64,000 nucleotides of DNA from Macrophomina tecta (taxonomy: Eukaryota > Ascomycota > Dothideomycetes > Botryosphaeriales > Botryosphaeriaceae), in the NCBI GenBank assembly GCA_024180945.1, contig JAKSGN010000038.1, positions 2,666,001 to 2,730,000 of the forward strand. Direction: 5' to 3'. Both the position numbers and the translations under genes were made by a program. The notes below the pieces were generated by a model. The model had not been told where the DNA came from. It did no database searches and was given only the letters and a program-made list of their open reading frames with translations. Shown here one piece after another: positions 11,743-24,627 of this stretch; position 1 is the stretch's first letter, and the number at the start of each line of letters is the position of its first letter.

Positions 11743-14700
11743 GGCGGACTTGACGGATGGGGGATGCTGGTATGGCGTGCAGGCGTGCAGATGGCGGAGA
11801 GAGCGGTTTGGCAGGGCCCGGCAAGGGGCGGGTGCTGGTTGTATAGCGCGGGCGGCAGACGTGTGCAATAGTGTGTCCCCGAGCGGCAGGCGGAGGCGGA
11901 TTACGTCAGGACGGCGTGGAGGTGCGAGGTGGCCGATGGGGTTGTTGGTGGACAGGTGTCGGTGGTAGCACGGGGTAGGTGGCAGACGCGGGACGGGCAA
12001 AGGGCGTTGGGAGAGCGGGAGAGGGGGCGATGGAGGAATGCAGCGAGGAGGAGGTTCGTTCGTAAATAATGGAGCAGGAAGGAGCAGCCACGACTCGCGG
12101 CTAGGGACCGCTGATCGCTGCCTCCTGTAGGCTAGCGCTCCCCGCGCTTTCAGCACCCCCGTCGGCGCCCCGGCCGCACATTGGCTTATCGCTCCGCTGA
12201 CGTGCAAGCTTGACCCGCCGTCTTTCGTCTCGCCTCTCAGTGCAGGAACAGTAGTGCTCCCCCTTCCCCGCCCACTGCTGCACACGGAGGCGTTGCGGTC
12301 GCAGCCAGCAGCCACCCATCCCTTCCCCCCCTCCACCCCCCCGAGCGACCACCACGTGAGGCGCCTCGCGTCCGAAGCCAACGGTCTTTGTCTGCTCGTC
12401 TCCAGCTGCCGCCCCCGACGCTGTCTCAGGCCCTGTGGCCCTTCCACATCACGTCATGCAGGGCTGCCGCGGACGCGTGTTGTGCAAAGCATACTGGGCG
12501 CCAGCCCCGCGGGCCCTACTCCCTGATAGAGATTATGCACCCAGGTTGCGCCGACTCGCGCTCGGCCATGTGTCGGTGGGCGCCTGTCTGCAGCCAGCGG
12601 TCCGAAAAGGAGTAGCACCATGTTGCCAGCAGCAGCCCGGCGAGTCAGCGCGCGAGCCACCAGATCTTCGTCCCGGCCCACCCGCTGCAATCTGGAACTG
12701 CCCAACCCCGCAATTCCTGCACACCACAGCCGTCATTGCTGGTCAGCCCAGCATGCTTGGTGGCAGGAGCAGTAAGCTTGTTGACATGTATGTGCATCCC
12801 TTGCGCGATAAGCCCTGTGACTCGCCCAATCTGGCCCACCATTTCCCGTCAACAGTCTCCTGTGCAGCTCAGGAACGCTTCGACGGCCTGATCCACGAGA
12901 CTTTGGCCCGGTGCTCGACGGCGCTATCACCGGCACGCTGCTAATGCATGGCTGCGGTTTGAGGGGGAAATATGGGCCCAGGGACCACTCCCTCACGCGA
13001 CATCTCAGGAAGTCATCACGCTATCCGCGGAAACTTCTGTGGGATCTCAAATGCTCCGTTCCATGACGTGAGGATTAGAAATATGTAATGTCCGGCCCTT
13101 ATGCTGTCGGTGGTTCGACCGTCACCTCATCCATTTCATGTCCCAGCCCCACCAATCTCAAGCCATTTCGAAGATCTTCGGCCCGTCCCGTCCATCTCAA
13201 TGCTTCTCCTTCAATGCTCGCTGGTTGCTCACGCCAGAATTTCGCGCGTCCATCAGGAGATCGGCCTCGCAACCTTCTCGAAATCCTGGCCCCTGTGTTA
13301 CAGAAGTCCGGTGTGACTTGCCGTGACGCGTGTGGCAAATTTCAGGTCATTGTCACACAAAACACCCCAACCGTCCCGACGGAGGTCGAGTTTTGCCGGG
13401 CCTTGCGTGCGAATGATGCCGTTCTATCCACGGAGGCACAGCTTCGCCGGTTATCCCGCAGCCGACTGAAGACAACACGACCCCTCAGCTGTCCTTTCGC
13501 GTCTTTCCTATCTATTTATCCGCCAATTGATTCTGAACGAGCTCGATGGAGATGGCTTATCGTCCGGTTGACTACCCAAACAGTCGCTTTGTCACGTCTG
13601 GTCAGTCCCGCCAAATGGTCACGATGCGGATCATAGCCGGTGGCGGAATGCTGCATTTAAGATGGCAGTATACGAGTACTGAAAAGCTTGCTCACCTGGA
13701 TCCATTTATCACTTTACTGATCTCCCATAGCTGTGTATACACCTCAGCGCGTTTGATGCTTGCCTTTTGTACATGATAATGTTTCCAACTTCTCTACAGA
13801 AGACCCTATAGGGAGCTTTTCTCTGTTTCACATTACAAATTCGGTTCCAGAGTGTTGCGATGGCAAGCGTAAATGTATGAAGAGGTGGAAAGATTTGGCC
13901 GGACGTAAGTGCGACCATCTATTCCGGACATTGACGCGCAGTCGCATGCTCTAACCCTCCTGGTAAGGACGGATTGTATTATTCATGTACAAATCCGATC
14001 TCGGACTCCTACAGAGATCCGATCTACACTGTCCTCGTCATGGCCAGCGGCAACGGTCTCCATCTCACAGTCAAGCTCCGGCAATGTACGACGTCATATC
14101 ACAATAAAAACCTATGACGAGACAGTACAGACGAACGGCCATCCTGAGTAACCGTCAGCAGCCCCCCGAAGATTAACAACTTTTGTCCTTAAGGGATTCA
14201 CATGCTCGGTTGCGGCCTCCTGCTCGGTAGATTTGCGCCGTTTTGGTGATGAGAGGCAACAGAAGTAAACTGAGGGCGGCGCCCCAGTTTTCCGGCGTGG
14301 GCAGTTGCAATGGAAAGGGTGCAACAGCTCGGTAATATTGAAGGTACACTGAGATTCGATTGTGATGCATGTGATTCAGAGGATCTTATTGCAGTGGACG
14401 TCACCTGAAGTCACGAGCATTGAGCGTGCTTTTTTACTATTAACCTGCGCGCACGCGAGATGTTTTGCTATCTTCCATCATAGTTACTTTTTGAACTGCT
14501 GTTACTATATGAACCTACAAGACTGTACAGCTGGCGAGTTTTGGATATGCAGGCATAAGCAACGTTCTAAAACCCAGCAACCGGATAGAGGGGGGACTGC
14601 ATTCGGCTTCGATCAGTGCTTGACCAGATATCTCCGTGCATTATGTCACGATAGTCGGTTCAAGACTATTGCTTAATATCAACACGGTAGCTCTCGACTG

Positions 14701-16960
14701 TTGAATCGAGAAAGCTAACAGTAGAACAGGTGTAGAGAATTTTTAAGCAATGATATAGACTTTTGTCACATGAACTCTCGATATACTATGGGCGAGCGAG
14801 AACATTTACTGTACCAAAGCATCTGGTGACCGAAGTGCAGAAAATACTGCTCTGAAGACACGACTGTGTGAAACAGGGGTCCCTCTCCACAGAAAGCACG
14901 ATGCGACAGTCAAGAATCGCCCGCTAGAGACGAAAATGCATGGATGCGCGAATTAGGCCAAGGAAATAAGGCCTTTTCTAATACGAAAGAGACAAGGACG
15001 GACAAATGGCGTGGCAGTATACTCGCCGCAATCGCTGCTGCCCCTACGCCGCTACTCTGTCGCGTGGGTTGACGAGCCCTGGCCTTTAGCCATGAGTACA
15101 CATGGGATGTTGAAGCAGTCGTCCAGACATAACTGTTCTGAAAATTTCACATATACACATCTAGACGGCGGTTGAACCACATATAAATTACAGTTTTACT
15201 GGTGCTAAGACCTGCACGGGAAGTCCAACCATTTCTGCACGGGCAGAGAGAAGCCTCAGGCAGCAACCCCATCTATTCATTACATTACTGCCACCTCTCA
15301 AGAAATCTTCTGCAACCAGAAGCTACGAACAGTCTACAACAGAGTAACTCTCGCTACAATCAATTGACGTGAGTATGAGTGTCTCGTAGTCGGCTAGTGA
15401 AGGCACGGACCACGCTTGCGCGTATATATATCTCCGAACAAAGATCAAAGCAATCACTGGCCCTTCATGCTTCTCGTGTGTCTGAGGCAACGGGCTCGTG
15501 TCCGCAATGAGATCCTCGGTTTTCAGGAGATCTTGAGACGTGCAACGCTTGCGACCCGTAGAGCGGTTGGGCCATATTGCAGAGTATTGGCAGAAGGCCC
15601 TCGTTGACAAGGCGCAACGAGCGAGGCCTGCCAACATGCGATCCCCATCTTTTACCGGACAATGGGTAACGAAGCGAGATAAGATCTCGGAAGGCATGTT
15701 CGTCAATTGAAATAGTCCTACTGCTCCACGGCGAGAGAGTGGTAGGGTGGAGAAGACGCGGCCCTGCTAAAAGCCAAATTTGCTCTCCCACTGATTAAAA
15801 AAAAGTATGCTTTAAGCTTCAGGGCCATTGAACGACTCAAGAGGCAGGCAAATCGTGGTGCTGATATCTACAAATCGCTTCCAGCCGGCGGATCATGGCG
15901 AAGCGAAAGGGCCGGGCGTGCCGGACATGATCTGGCCGTGGCATTGGGCCAGAGAGTGCGTCGGGCTGCGGCCCTGCGAGGGCTTCGGTATTAATAGAAG
16001 CGCATTGTGACATTGCGACGTGCAAGACACACAGACAGCCGAGAAAGCAGGCGGCAGAAATGTCATTTCCAGGACGTCGGGCGTGCTGGATGCAGAGGGC
16101 GCGGTGTGGAGAGGACAGCGCGGTCTCCTTTTCCCCTCATCACACATTCAAGCCGCCTTCGGGCGGTACGTACACTTAATCAACCGCCTGCGCACATCCC
16201 ATGAGCTTGACGGTCATATTGGCGTACCAGACCAATTCCGAGCTGGTGCAGGCTCCTCTTGGTTTCGGCGCAGACACCTCTGGTGTCGAGGGCGCTCGAA
16301 GCCGCCTGCCCACCACACATGCCGGCACCCGCATTTCTCGCAAATGAAGCTGCGCCCACTCCGACTGCTCGGTGCAATAAGCCGCTGCACTGCCGGGCCA
16401 CCCGCCCTTGGCGACGGGCCTGGCGCGGGCGGAGGACGCGAAGCAGAGGTAGCGCTATCGCGACGGACGGACGAAGCCTGACGCGACGCCTGACGGCCGC
16501 GCTCGCAGCAACTCAACGGCGCGGGCGGGCGGGCTCAGCGTTCAGACGCCCCACGAGCGACAGGCGCGCTCGGAGCGGACAATAAATGTCAAGCGAGTCT
16601 ATCGCATTTAAATACACGGGGATGCCGCAGGATACGCGGGAGCACTGCCCCTGACGCGCCATGTCCTCGCTCCAAACGAGCGCCACTTCTATATGGGCGA
16701 CGCTCTCCGCCGCGGCAGCAGTGAGCCCGACCACACGACTCATCTGCCCGCCAGCGCCATCCACCTTTATGCCGCTGTCCGCCGTGCACACCTAGAGTGC
16801 TACTCTCCCTCTTTTTCGTTTTTGCCTGCGCTCCCAGCATGCTCTCGCTGGCACGCCTTGCCCCTGTGTTCAGCGTGACCTGACGTGTGTTTACCAATCT
16901 CGCGGATCGTATCCGTTCCTCCTCCGCACCTCCTCCGATCAGCCCAACCCGGCGTCCACC
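11743..16960. other. Gene-poor region, no supported gene
   Basis: About 5.2 kb. The left part (to about 12.5 kb) is C-rich on the minus strand and probably 5' UTR/promoter of the Ser/Pro-rich gene. The rest holds frames up to 182 codons on both strands, but none shows a recognisable domain. A short direct repeat ATCCGATCT occurs twice near 13994-14025. The right end is CT-rich, leading to the ArfGAP gene. Confidence 0.4.
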
Positions 16961-19131
16961 ATGGCCTCCGCCCTGAACAAGCGCCAGCAGGCGCGCAACG
17001 AGCGTGCCCTCCAAGAGCTCATAAAGTCCGTCGCCGGCAATGATAGATGCGCCGACTGTGGTGCGCGGAACCCAGGTGCGTCATGAGCCCGCCCACGTCC
17101 TTGCCCTCTGCCGCCCAATGCTAATCTAAGCTCGCAGGATGGGCAAGCTGGAGTGTAAGTCACGAACCACGCATTTCTACTATTCCGCGGTGCGCCACGG
17201 CCGCAACGTTGCCTATGTACTGCTGATGCTGACACGGCGCCGTGAACATAGCTGGGCATCTTTCTCTGCATGCGGTGCGCTACGTTGCATCGCAAGCTCG
17301 GGACGCATATATCAAAGGTCAAATCACTGAGCATGGATAGCTGGAGCAACGACCAGGTCGATGTACGTCGTCCTCCTTCCCACAGCCGGCAGATAATAAT
17401 ACTCGACAGAACATGAAGCGTGTAGGAAATGTGGCCTCCAACCGGATATACAACCCGAACAACGTGAAACCGAATATTCCAATTGATGTCGACGAAGTGG
17501 AGGGTGCCCTCGAACGCTTCATCCGGCAGAAGTACGAACACAAATCTTTCAGCGGGGAATCGCGGCCGACGACCAGGCAAAACACAGGCAGTACGAGCTC
17601 CGCAGAAGACAGACCTCCGCCATTGCCCCCAAAACCAGGCAAGCGCTTCGGCTTCGGTCTTCGGACATCAGCAGCCCCATCAAAGCCAGACCCGAACAGC
17701 CCTCCGTCTTCCCCTGGCCTCGGCGTTGGCTTGAGCGGATTTGGCGACTCTTCACCTCCGAGGGTGAACAAGGCATCGAGAGTATTCGGACACAATGTAC
17801 GAAGTGCTTCTGCTGATAGCTTTGAAACAAAGCTCCAAACACTGAAAGACATGGGGTTTCCCGACGAGAAACGCAACATGACGGTGCTGAAAGGCCTCAA
17901 CGGGAATTTGGAAAGATCCGTGGAAACTTTGATCAGACTCGGAGAGGGAGGGAGAAGCCTTTCTGGGGCGCATACACCTGTGTCTGCGCATAGTGAAAGC
18001 GCGAACGGACTGTCCGTTGGCCGAAGCAGACCCTCTGTCCCTCCTCCAACAGCTCCAGCTGGCATGCAATCGATGAACCCGTTTGACAGGTTGGACGCGC
18101 CTCCTTCAGCTTTCCAGCAACAGCACGTAGGCATACAGTCCCAGCCTACTGGAACATCCTATAATCCTTTCCTCCAATCTTCTCAACCTCCTGCAACGGC
18201 GCATCCATCCTTGGATCAATCCTTCCAGAATCTCCACCTTTCCCAGACCCAGCAGCCACAGCAGCTGTTTCCAAACCATACTGGAGGCCATGGAACGCAA
18301 AGCCAACAGCAAGGGTCTAATCCATTTATGCAAAGCTTCACACCTCCACCAGTACCGATGATACCACCCCAATTCACCGGCGCGCACCAGAACCAACAAT
18401 TCTATGGCCAACAAAGCGGATTTCAATCTTCTCAGGGAGCCAACCCATTCTTGAAGACTTCCCGTTCTCAAGTTTTCACACCGAGTAATCCTTTTAATAT
18501 GCAAGCACCGTCCGCCTCGTCTTTTGGCCAGAACTTTCAGCAGCAGCAGCAGCAGCAATTCCAGTCTGTTCCTAGTATGCAAAGCCAATATTTCCACCAC
18601 CAACAGCCGCCGCAGCAACCACCGCAGTCGCAACAACCTGCTCAATTTGGTTACGGGCAGCAGCAGCAGCCCAATGCCGGATACCCGCAAGTGCAGGGCC
18701 ACCTCCAGGCGCAGAATACTTATCAACAATTCCAGCAACAGCCCAACCAGTTTTCCAACCCTTACCAACCACAGCCGCAATTCCCCGTTCGTCAAGATAA
18801 GAGTTCGATATTAGCACTGTATGGCCAATCCCAACTCGCACCAGCACCGGTCTCTGGCGCCGCAGCCCAAGGCTCCATGGAAGGGGCACCGGTGAATGGG
18901 CAGCCAAGGCGCAGTGTGACAATGCCTGTCACGGCGAACACTACACCCGACATAGCTGGCCCAGCGGGTAGCATGAATCCGTTTGGTCAAGCATCGGGAC
19001 AGCCGCTTGCGGGCGCCAGCGGCAGCGGAGCGCGGCATGTGAGCCAAGAGAGTGTGGATTTTGCTGGGATGATGGGTGGTAGGCAAAGTCCAGACGCATT
19101 TGCTGGGTTGAGTGCACGTTTTGGTCGGTAA
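16961..19131 (+). CDS. gts1: ArfGAP-UBA protein with Q/N-rich tail (Gts1-like)
   Basis: Four exons (16961-17075, 17138-17154, 17252-17362, 17410-19131) give 654 aa; exon 2 is only 17 nt. Splicing builds a complete ArfGAP zinc finger, C30-x2-C33-x16-C50-x2-C53, with the arginine finger R58 at the CX4R position, then LGTHISKVKSLSMDSW. A proline motif PPPLPPKPGK follows. A UBA domain spans about 219-259 (LQTLKDMGFPDEKRNMTVLK...SVETLIRLG). The rest is Gln/Asn/Pro-rich with NPF-type motifs (MNPFDR, YNPFLQ, SNPFNM, MNPFGQ), known ligands of EH domains. ArfGAPs switch off Arf GTPases in vesicle traffic. The order ArfGAP, UBA, Q-rich matches S. cerevisiae Gts1 and S. pombe Ucp3; orthology is inferred from architecture. 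Confidence 0.93.
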
Positions 19132-20032
19132 ACGCGGAAATCAAAGCAGAATTAGGATAATTAGGTGTTTGGTCTTGCTTCAGGCCCTTTTCCTTCGCTT
19201 ATCAGGGTTGGGATCAAACGCAGGAAGGTATGCGTGTGGCTTTGCCTTCAAGTTTGCATATTGGCAAGTGCCCCGTCAGTAGCGGTTCGGGACTGAGGAT
19301 TGGCGGGAGGGATGCCGGGGCTGTTGACTGACCTGGACATAAGTGCTAGCGCAGGAGCGCCGGCAGAAGATAGTTGTACAGAACAATGGAAGTAATAAAG
19401 CATGACACAGACGAGGCATGGTGCACAAGCCTTGGACCCAGCACGCCCAGGTGCCACATGCCGGGATCGTCTAGGGCGGGGGGCAGAACCAGGGACGGCC
19501 TCGTGGAGCAGGCGTAGGTGCTAAGCTCGCGGGAAGGGACATCGAAGGCATGCGAAACTCTGCTAAGGACACCACGGCCTGGCCGAGCCGAGCCGTTGTG
19601 GTTGCTGGCGCTTCGAGGGCTCCGCGCGCTGGCTCTAGAGTTGGCCAGGCCCAAGGCCAGCAAATCAGCGTCGGCAGCAGCACTGGGCCACTTCCCCGCG
19701 CGCTTAGAGGCCTGATTTCCGGCCTGGGTGACGTCTGGGCACGGCGTATCACACAGGCATCGGGCAGCTCCATTGGGCGCGTAGCTCCCGAGCAGACCCT
19801 CGATTATCACGCGCTGTCTGGTGCAGGGCGAACTCTCGCTGGCAGACTCACATACATACAGCTGACCGCCGCACCCCTTCTTGCTCTCTTCCGTCATTTC
19901 TGCCAGCCGCAGCTGTCGTAATCCGCCTGCAACCCACCCCACCTCGCCGCCCACCGCGCATGCGCTGTGCCCTCTCTCAATTCGCCGCCAGCCTGCCTTC
20001 CATCTCCGCCAACTTTTGCGCCCATCACGGTC
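19132..20032. other. Intergenic region between gts1-like and WW-PhoD genes
   Basis: 900 bp between the ArfGAP stop and the PhoD start. It holds the 3' UTR and the downstream promoter. Frames on both strands have no recognisable content. The GTG-started extension upstream of 20033 is in frame but is not used, because the first ATG is at 20033. Confidence 0.5.
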
Positions 20033-23000
20033 ATGGACGGTCCACGGCGCCACGGGCGTCCTGAAGAGGAGCTCTTCCTGGGCCAGGCTGGCACTGAGCC
20101 TCAGACGCCAACCGTCGGTCCGCTGCGCATCAACAAGCGCGACAATGCTGCCTCACCTCCTCCGCGCGCTGGCTCGGCTGCCAGCCTGAACGAAGGCCTC
20201 TCGCGCCCGCCGCCTGTGCCCAACTTTCCCGCGCCAGCATCTACCCCTCCAACCGGCCCGCTGCCATACCCTGACGACGGCCCTCGTCCCCAGCCCGGTG
20301 GCGGGCGCCGCGTTTACACGCCGCTCTCTGAGCGTGAAAGAGCTTCGAGGAACAACACACCTGAGCAGGATGGGCAGAGGCGCCCGTCTGGTGGCGCCGG
20401 GCGCGCGCGATTCGATGCGAACGACCCGCACCGGCCTACAGTCTCGGGCTATGCCTATGCGCCTTATCCCGGCGAGGAAGGCCCTTCCGGCTCTTCGCAG
20501 GCTAGGCCTGCGGATAAGCGGCATGGCACTCCAAAGCCGCTGCCTGCCTCGCCCGGTCCTGAGACCCCAGAAAAGGAGGGTTTATTTCAGAAGCCTCCCC
20601 AGCGTACCGGTTCGCAGCCGCAAGATGTCAGCCAGCATCCTTTAGAGGCCCCATCAAATCCCTACCCCGAGTACCACCAGCAGTACTGGCCACCGCCGCC
20701 CGCCGCAGCAGTGCCTTCACCTCCGCAGCCACAGAACCAGGCTCTAAGGATACCAAACCCCAGTGGCGTAAATCGTCTCAGCTCAACTGCTTCTACATCC
20801 ACGACACGGGCTCAACGAGGTTCTCCCCCACCACCGGAGACGCCTGCTATTGACCACCCGCCTGGTGGAGGAATTGAAGCTCGGTATGCGGCCGCCGGAA
20901 TCGCAGGGCCGTCCACACTGAACAATATCCAAGCCCAAAACGCAGCAGCAACTCAGCGGCTGCATCAGTACGGTGGACAGCCGCCTCAACTGAGTTCTCC
21001 GCCTCAGCAGACTCAGCAGCCACCACAAAGGCCTTGGACACCGACGGAGCAGCCCGGATCGCAGCCGCATGGCCCTCCGACTGTCTACCAAGGGCTTTCA
21101 GAGGTCCGTCCGCCTGCTTCTACATCCAGCCCGCTCTCAAGTCACCCAGCAGTCTCTTCGCCACTGCCTTCCTCGACCTCTCAAAATCCAGCACAGCAAG
21201 CACCTGCTGCTGCACCTGGAGCAGCAAACGTTACGTTCCGCCCGGGCGAGCAGACGCTGGAAACAGATTTCCAGCGTATGAACGTGAACGAAGAGCCGCC
21301 GCCGGCGTATTCAAGCGTGCAACCTCAGGCTCCTCAGGGCTATCCTAACGAGAAGCGACCTTCTCCTGCATCTCAGCAGAGCCCCGCCCCAGTTGCGCCA
21401 GCCGCAGGTGTCCCTGCAGATCCGAGCCTCCAGGGGCATCCGGCGTTCGCAAACCAGCAGGGCCAGCAGCCAATGTCTGCTGCTCAGCCTGGTATACAAC
21501 CTCACGTGCAGTCGCAGCCACAGCCACAGCCGCACGTTGGTCCAAGCAATTTGGCCCCTCTTCAAATCCACCACCATCAACAAAACACATCACCTGCCCC
21601 TGGTCCTGGTCCTGGTCCAGCCTCTCCTCCACCTCTCCCAGAAGGATGGATTGCTCACCTGGATCCGAATTCGGGACATTACTACTACATCCACCTTCCA
21701 ACCCAGTCCACCCAATGGGAGTTTCCGAAGGGACCCACCCCTCTCAACCTCAGTGAGCCTTTATCTCCCACTGGTACTTTCGTGAATCCCTTGACCTCGC
21801 CCGGGCTAGGCTCCTTTTCAGGGAAGCCTTTGGCATCGCCAGGATTTCCACCTCAACAGGCATCATACCCTGAGGGGATGCCAGGCATGGCGGCTCTTAC
21901 AAGTCCTACGGCTGCAGGCTTTACTGGTCCGCCTCCGCAAGCTGGGGTTGATATGTACAAAATCCAGCCTACAAACGGAGTTTACTTTGGACCTTACTTG
22001 CGGTACACCAACATGGATTTAGAGCGTGGAATTTGGCTTGGTTCGATATTGCTGGTCACCGATGCGCCTCAGCCTCCCACCATACACATCCATCAGAGTG
22101 TGGACCTTTCCCCCAACCCGCGGCAACTGAAGGCCAATCCAATTTACAGCCATCAGAGGTGGATCTTCTACAGGTACGACATCGACCTGAAGATGGAGGA
22201 AGACCACGCTGCGAAGTGGACATATGCTGTCACCTCACACTTGGGCTGTACGAGATACGAGTTTCTTGTCGCTGGTCGTCACGAGACCAGCTGGCGTTTC
22301 ATCGCGCACTCAGGAAACGACTTCGCACTCAACGTCGGGGCCAATGAGCGCCAGAAGCTTGGTGGTGTCGGCTATATGTGGAAGGACATTCTCCAAAAGC
22401 ACATCGAATGTGGCGGGTTTCACGTCCAGTTGGGATTGGGCGATCAGATCTATGCGGACCGTATCTGGAAAGAGATACCCTTACTGAGACAATGGACCTC
22501 GATGAGTGGAAAGGAGAACCGCAAGAATTCGGCATGGACGGCAAAGCACGAGGAGGATGTTACACATGCTTACTTCCACTACTACACCAGCCATTTTGAT
22601 CAGCCTCATCTTCGCGAGGCATTTGCGCAGATTCCCCACATTCTGACTCTTGACGATCATGATATGTAAGTACCTTCCTCCCAGCTCAATTTCAAGGTCG
22701 ACTATTCTAACTGAACGATAGCTTCGACGGCTGGGGCTCTTACCCCGAGTATATGCAGTTCTCTAACATGTTCAAGAACATTGGTCGGATTGGCATCGAG
22801 ATGTATCTCCTTTTTCAACACCACACAACTTTGGAGATCCTTCGCAATGTCAACAACGACCAAGACCTGTTCACCATTACCGGAACTGGTTGGCACTTCC
22901 TCAAGTATCTGGGCCCCTCTGTCGTAGTCGTTGGCCCGGATACTCGTTCTGAGAGAAACCCGCATCAAGTCATGGCTGGTCCGACTTATCAAGGCCTCTT

Positions 23001-23917
23001 CCCCAAGGTCGCTCTACTTCCTCCGAGCGTTCAGCATTGCATTTGGATGGTGCCTGTGCCTGTTGTTTACCCGCGTCTTGAGTCGGTTGAGCACCTTGCA
23101 AGCACCATGGCGACTGGCAAGAAGGCTGTTACTGGTACTTTCAACATGCTCGGCAAGGTGACGAGCTCCGTCGCCGGTGTTGTTGGCGCGAAAGGAGTTG
23201 TCGGCGACGGATTCAATTCAGTTAAGAAGGCTGTTGGAAAGTCTGGCCTGATGAGTGGCATTCTCAGTCCCTTTGGGGAGATTGATGTGCTTGATGAGCT
23301 CCGTGATCAGTGGACTCACGAATCTAAGGTAAGTTACTCGTAATTGTCTTGCACAGCCGTTTCTGACCAAGCCGTAGGATCTTGAGCGTACTTACCTGAT
23401 TAGGACGCTACAAGGTATTGCGCACAACAAATCTCTTCGGATGACTTTCCTTTCCGGAGATGTGAACTGCTGCGGTGCCGGCCTTGTACATGATCCGTCT
23501 CGCCTCCAAGACCACAAGACAATGTATCAGATCATATCGTCGAGCGTTGTCAATAGCCCGCCGTCCTCCTACGTTCTTCGTCTCCTCCATAACAACAAGC
23601 CTCTCTATGTTCCTGCGAATGGTCACCGGTCCAACCATAGCCCTACCGACACGAAAGAGGAGATGATGGAGATTTTCACTCAAGATGTCAACGGACAACC
23701 TCGCGAGATGAAAAGATTGATGGGACGCCGAAACTATGTTGCGTGTGTTATCTACGATCCCGAAATCGTGAATGGCACATTCGGCCAGGCAGTGCCCGGG
23801 CACGGTGGAGGCAAACTGAGCATTGCAGTCGACTTCATGGTGCAGAACGAGAACCTATATGGTGCTCCAATGAAGTATGGTCCCGTGATTATCCCTAGCC
23901 TGGAGTATGGTCGATAG
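20033..23917 (+). CDS. WW-domain PhoD-like phosphatase
   Basis: Three exons (20033-22665, 22722-23328, 23378-23917) give 1259 aa. The first about 530 residues are disordered and rich in Pro, Gln and Ser, with PPxY-like and poly-Pro segments. A WW domain lies at about 536-568 (LPEGWIAHLDPNSGHYYYI...STQWEFP). The PhoD-like metallophosphatase begins after GVYFGPYLRY and carries metal-site motifs GDQIYAD (about 802) and DDHDIFDGWGSYPE, the latter assembled exactly across the first intron. NCCGAGL near the end fits the family. PhoD proteins hydrolyse phosphate mono- or diesters using metal ions. No signal peptide is visible, so a cytosolic or peripheral location is likely. The substrate is unknown. 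Confidence 0.93.
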
Positions 23918-24627
23918 ATGTGAGGTTTAGTGGCGCTCTTAGAATGAGAGCGGATTGTATTGGAGGAGACGCAGGAAAATGAGGCAATGTTACGGCGATA
24001 CCACTTTTCTCCTTTCAGCCCCCCTTTTAGTTTTATTTTTCCACTTTCAGTCAAGATTAGCGTGGCATTCGAGGTCTCGAGGGAGTCTTCTTTTTTGAGG
24101 GGGAGGAGCGTGGCGGAAAGCATTTATGGTAGACCGCGTGCGATAACCGGTGAAAAGAGATAGCAACAAGGAGACGGTGTTCCGACCATGCTTAGAGGCC
24201 TTACATAGCTAGTGAGCCGTGAAATCAATGATGACCAATTAGCGATTGTTCGGTGTGCCGCGGGAAAGAGGAGAGCCCCTGAGCGAGCGAAACCGGTCTT
24301 CCGCTGGTGCAAGGGGCGGCACTCCTTTCATCACTCTTGACGTGGTCGGCGGAGCCTTCAGCAAGGCCCGTGCGCGAGCCCTCCAGCGATTCCTGGGTAG
24401 CGAGTTCGGCGTCGGCGAGGAACAATCGCAGACCTCACCCACTGACGTTCATTCCCTTCTCTTTTCTCCCTTCCACGACGCCAGACTGGCTTTCTACATC
24501 GCTCAATCCTCGTGCCTTGAATCGACCGAGCGCAAATGTCGTCCCGCTGAGAGCGACCACACCAGCCAATTGCCCCTCCACATCTCAGCGCCCGCCACTG
24601 CTATCACTAGCAGAAGCAGCAGCAGCC
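23918..24627. other. Intergenic region before the Fmp32-like gene
   Basis: 710 bp with the PhoD-gene 3' UTR and the promoter of the next gene. An in-frame extension upstream of 24628 is open but has no ATG. No additional gene is seen. Confidence 0.5.

Noticed and set aside
11041..12447. 468-codon minus-strand frame
   Set aside because: Only its middle (from ATG 11742 to 11217) is coding. The upstream part has no ATG and is C-rich leader; the downstream part is intron.
13088..13636. 182-codon plus-strand frame
   Set aside because: Starts at ATG, but composition is random, other frames are equally open and nothing is recognisable; kept as intergenic.
15323..15791. Two overlapping minus-strand frames, one with HAFRDLISLRYP
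   Set aside because: A faint resemblance to retroelement-like sequence was considered, but the shared segment is too short and no reverse transcriptase motif is present.
17319..18134. 271-codon minus-strand frame inside the ArfGAP gene
   Set aside because: Antisense shadow of a Q/S/P-rich exon with good codon bias on the plus strand.
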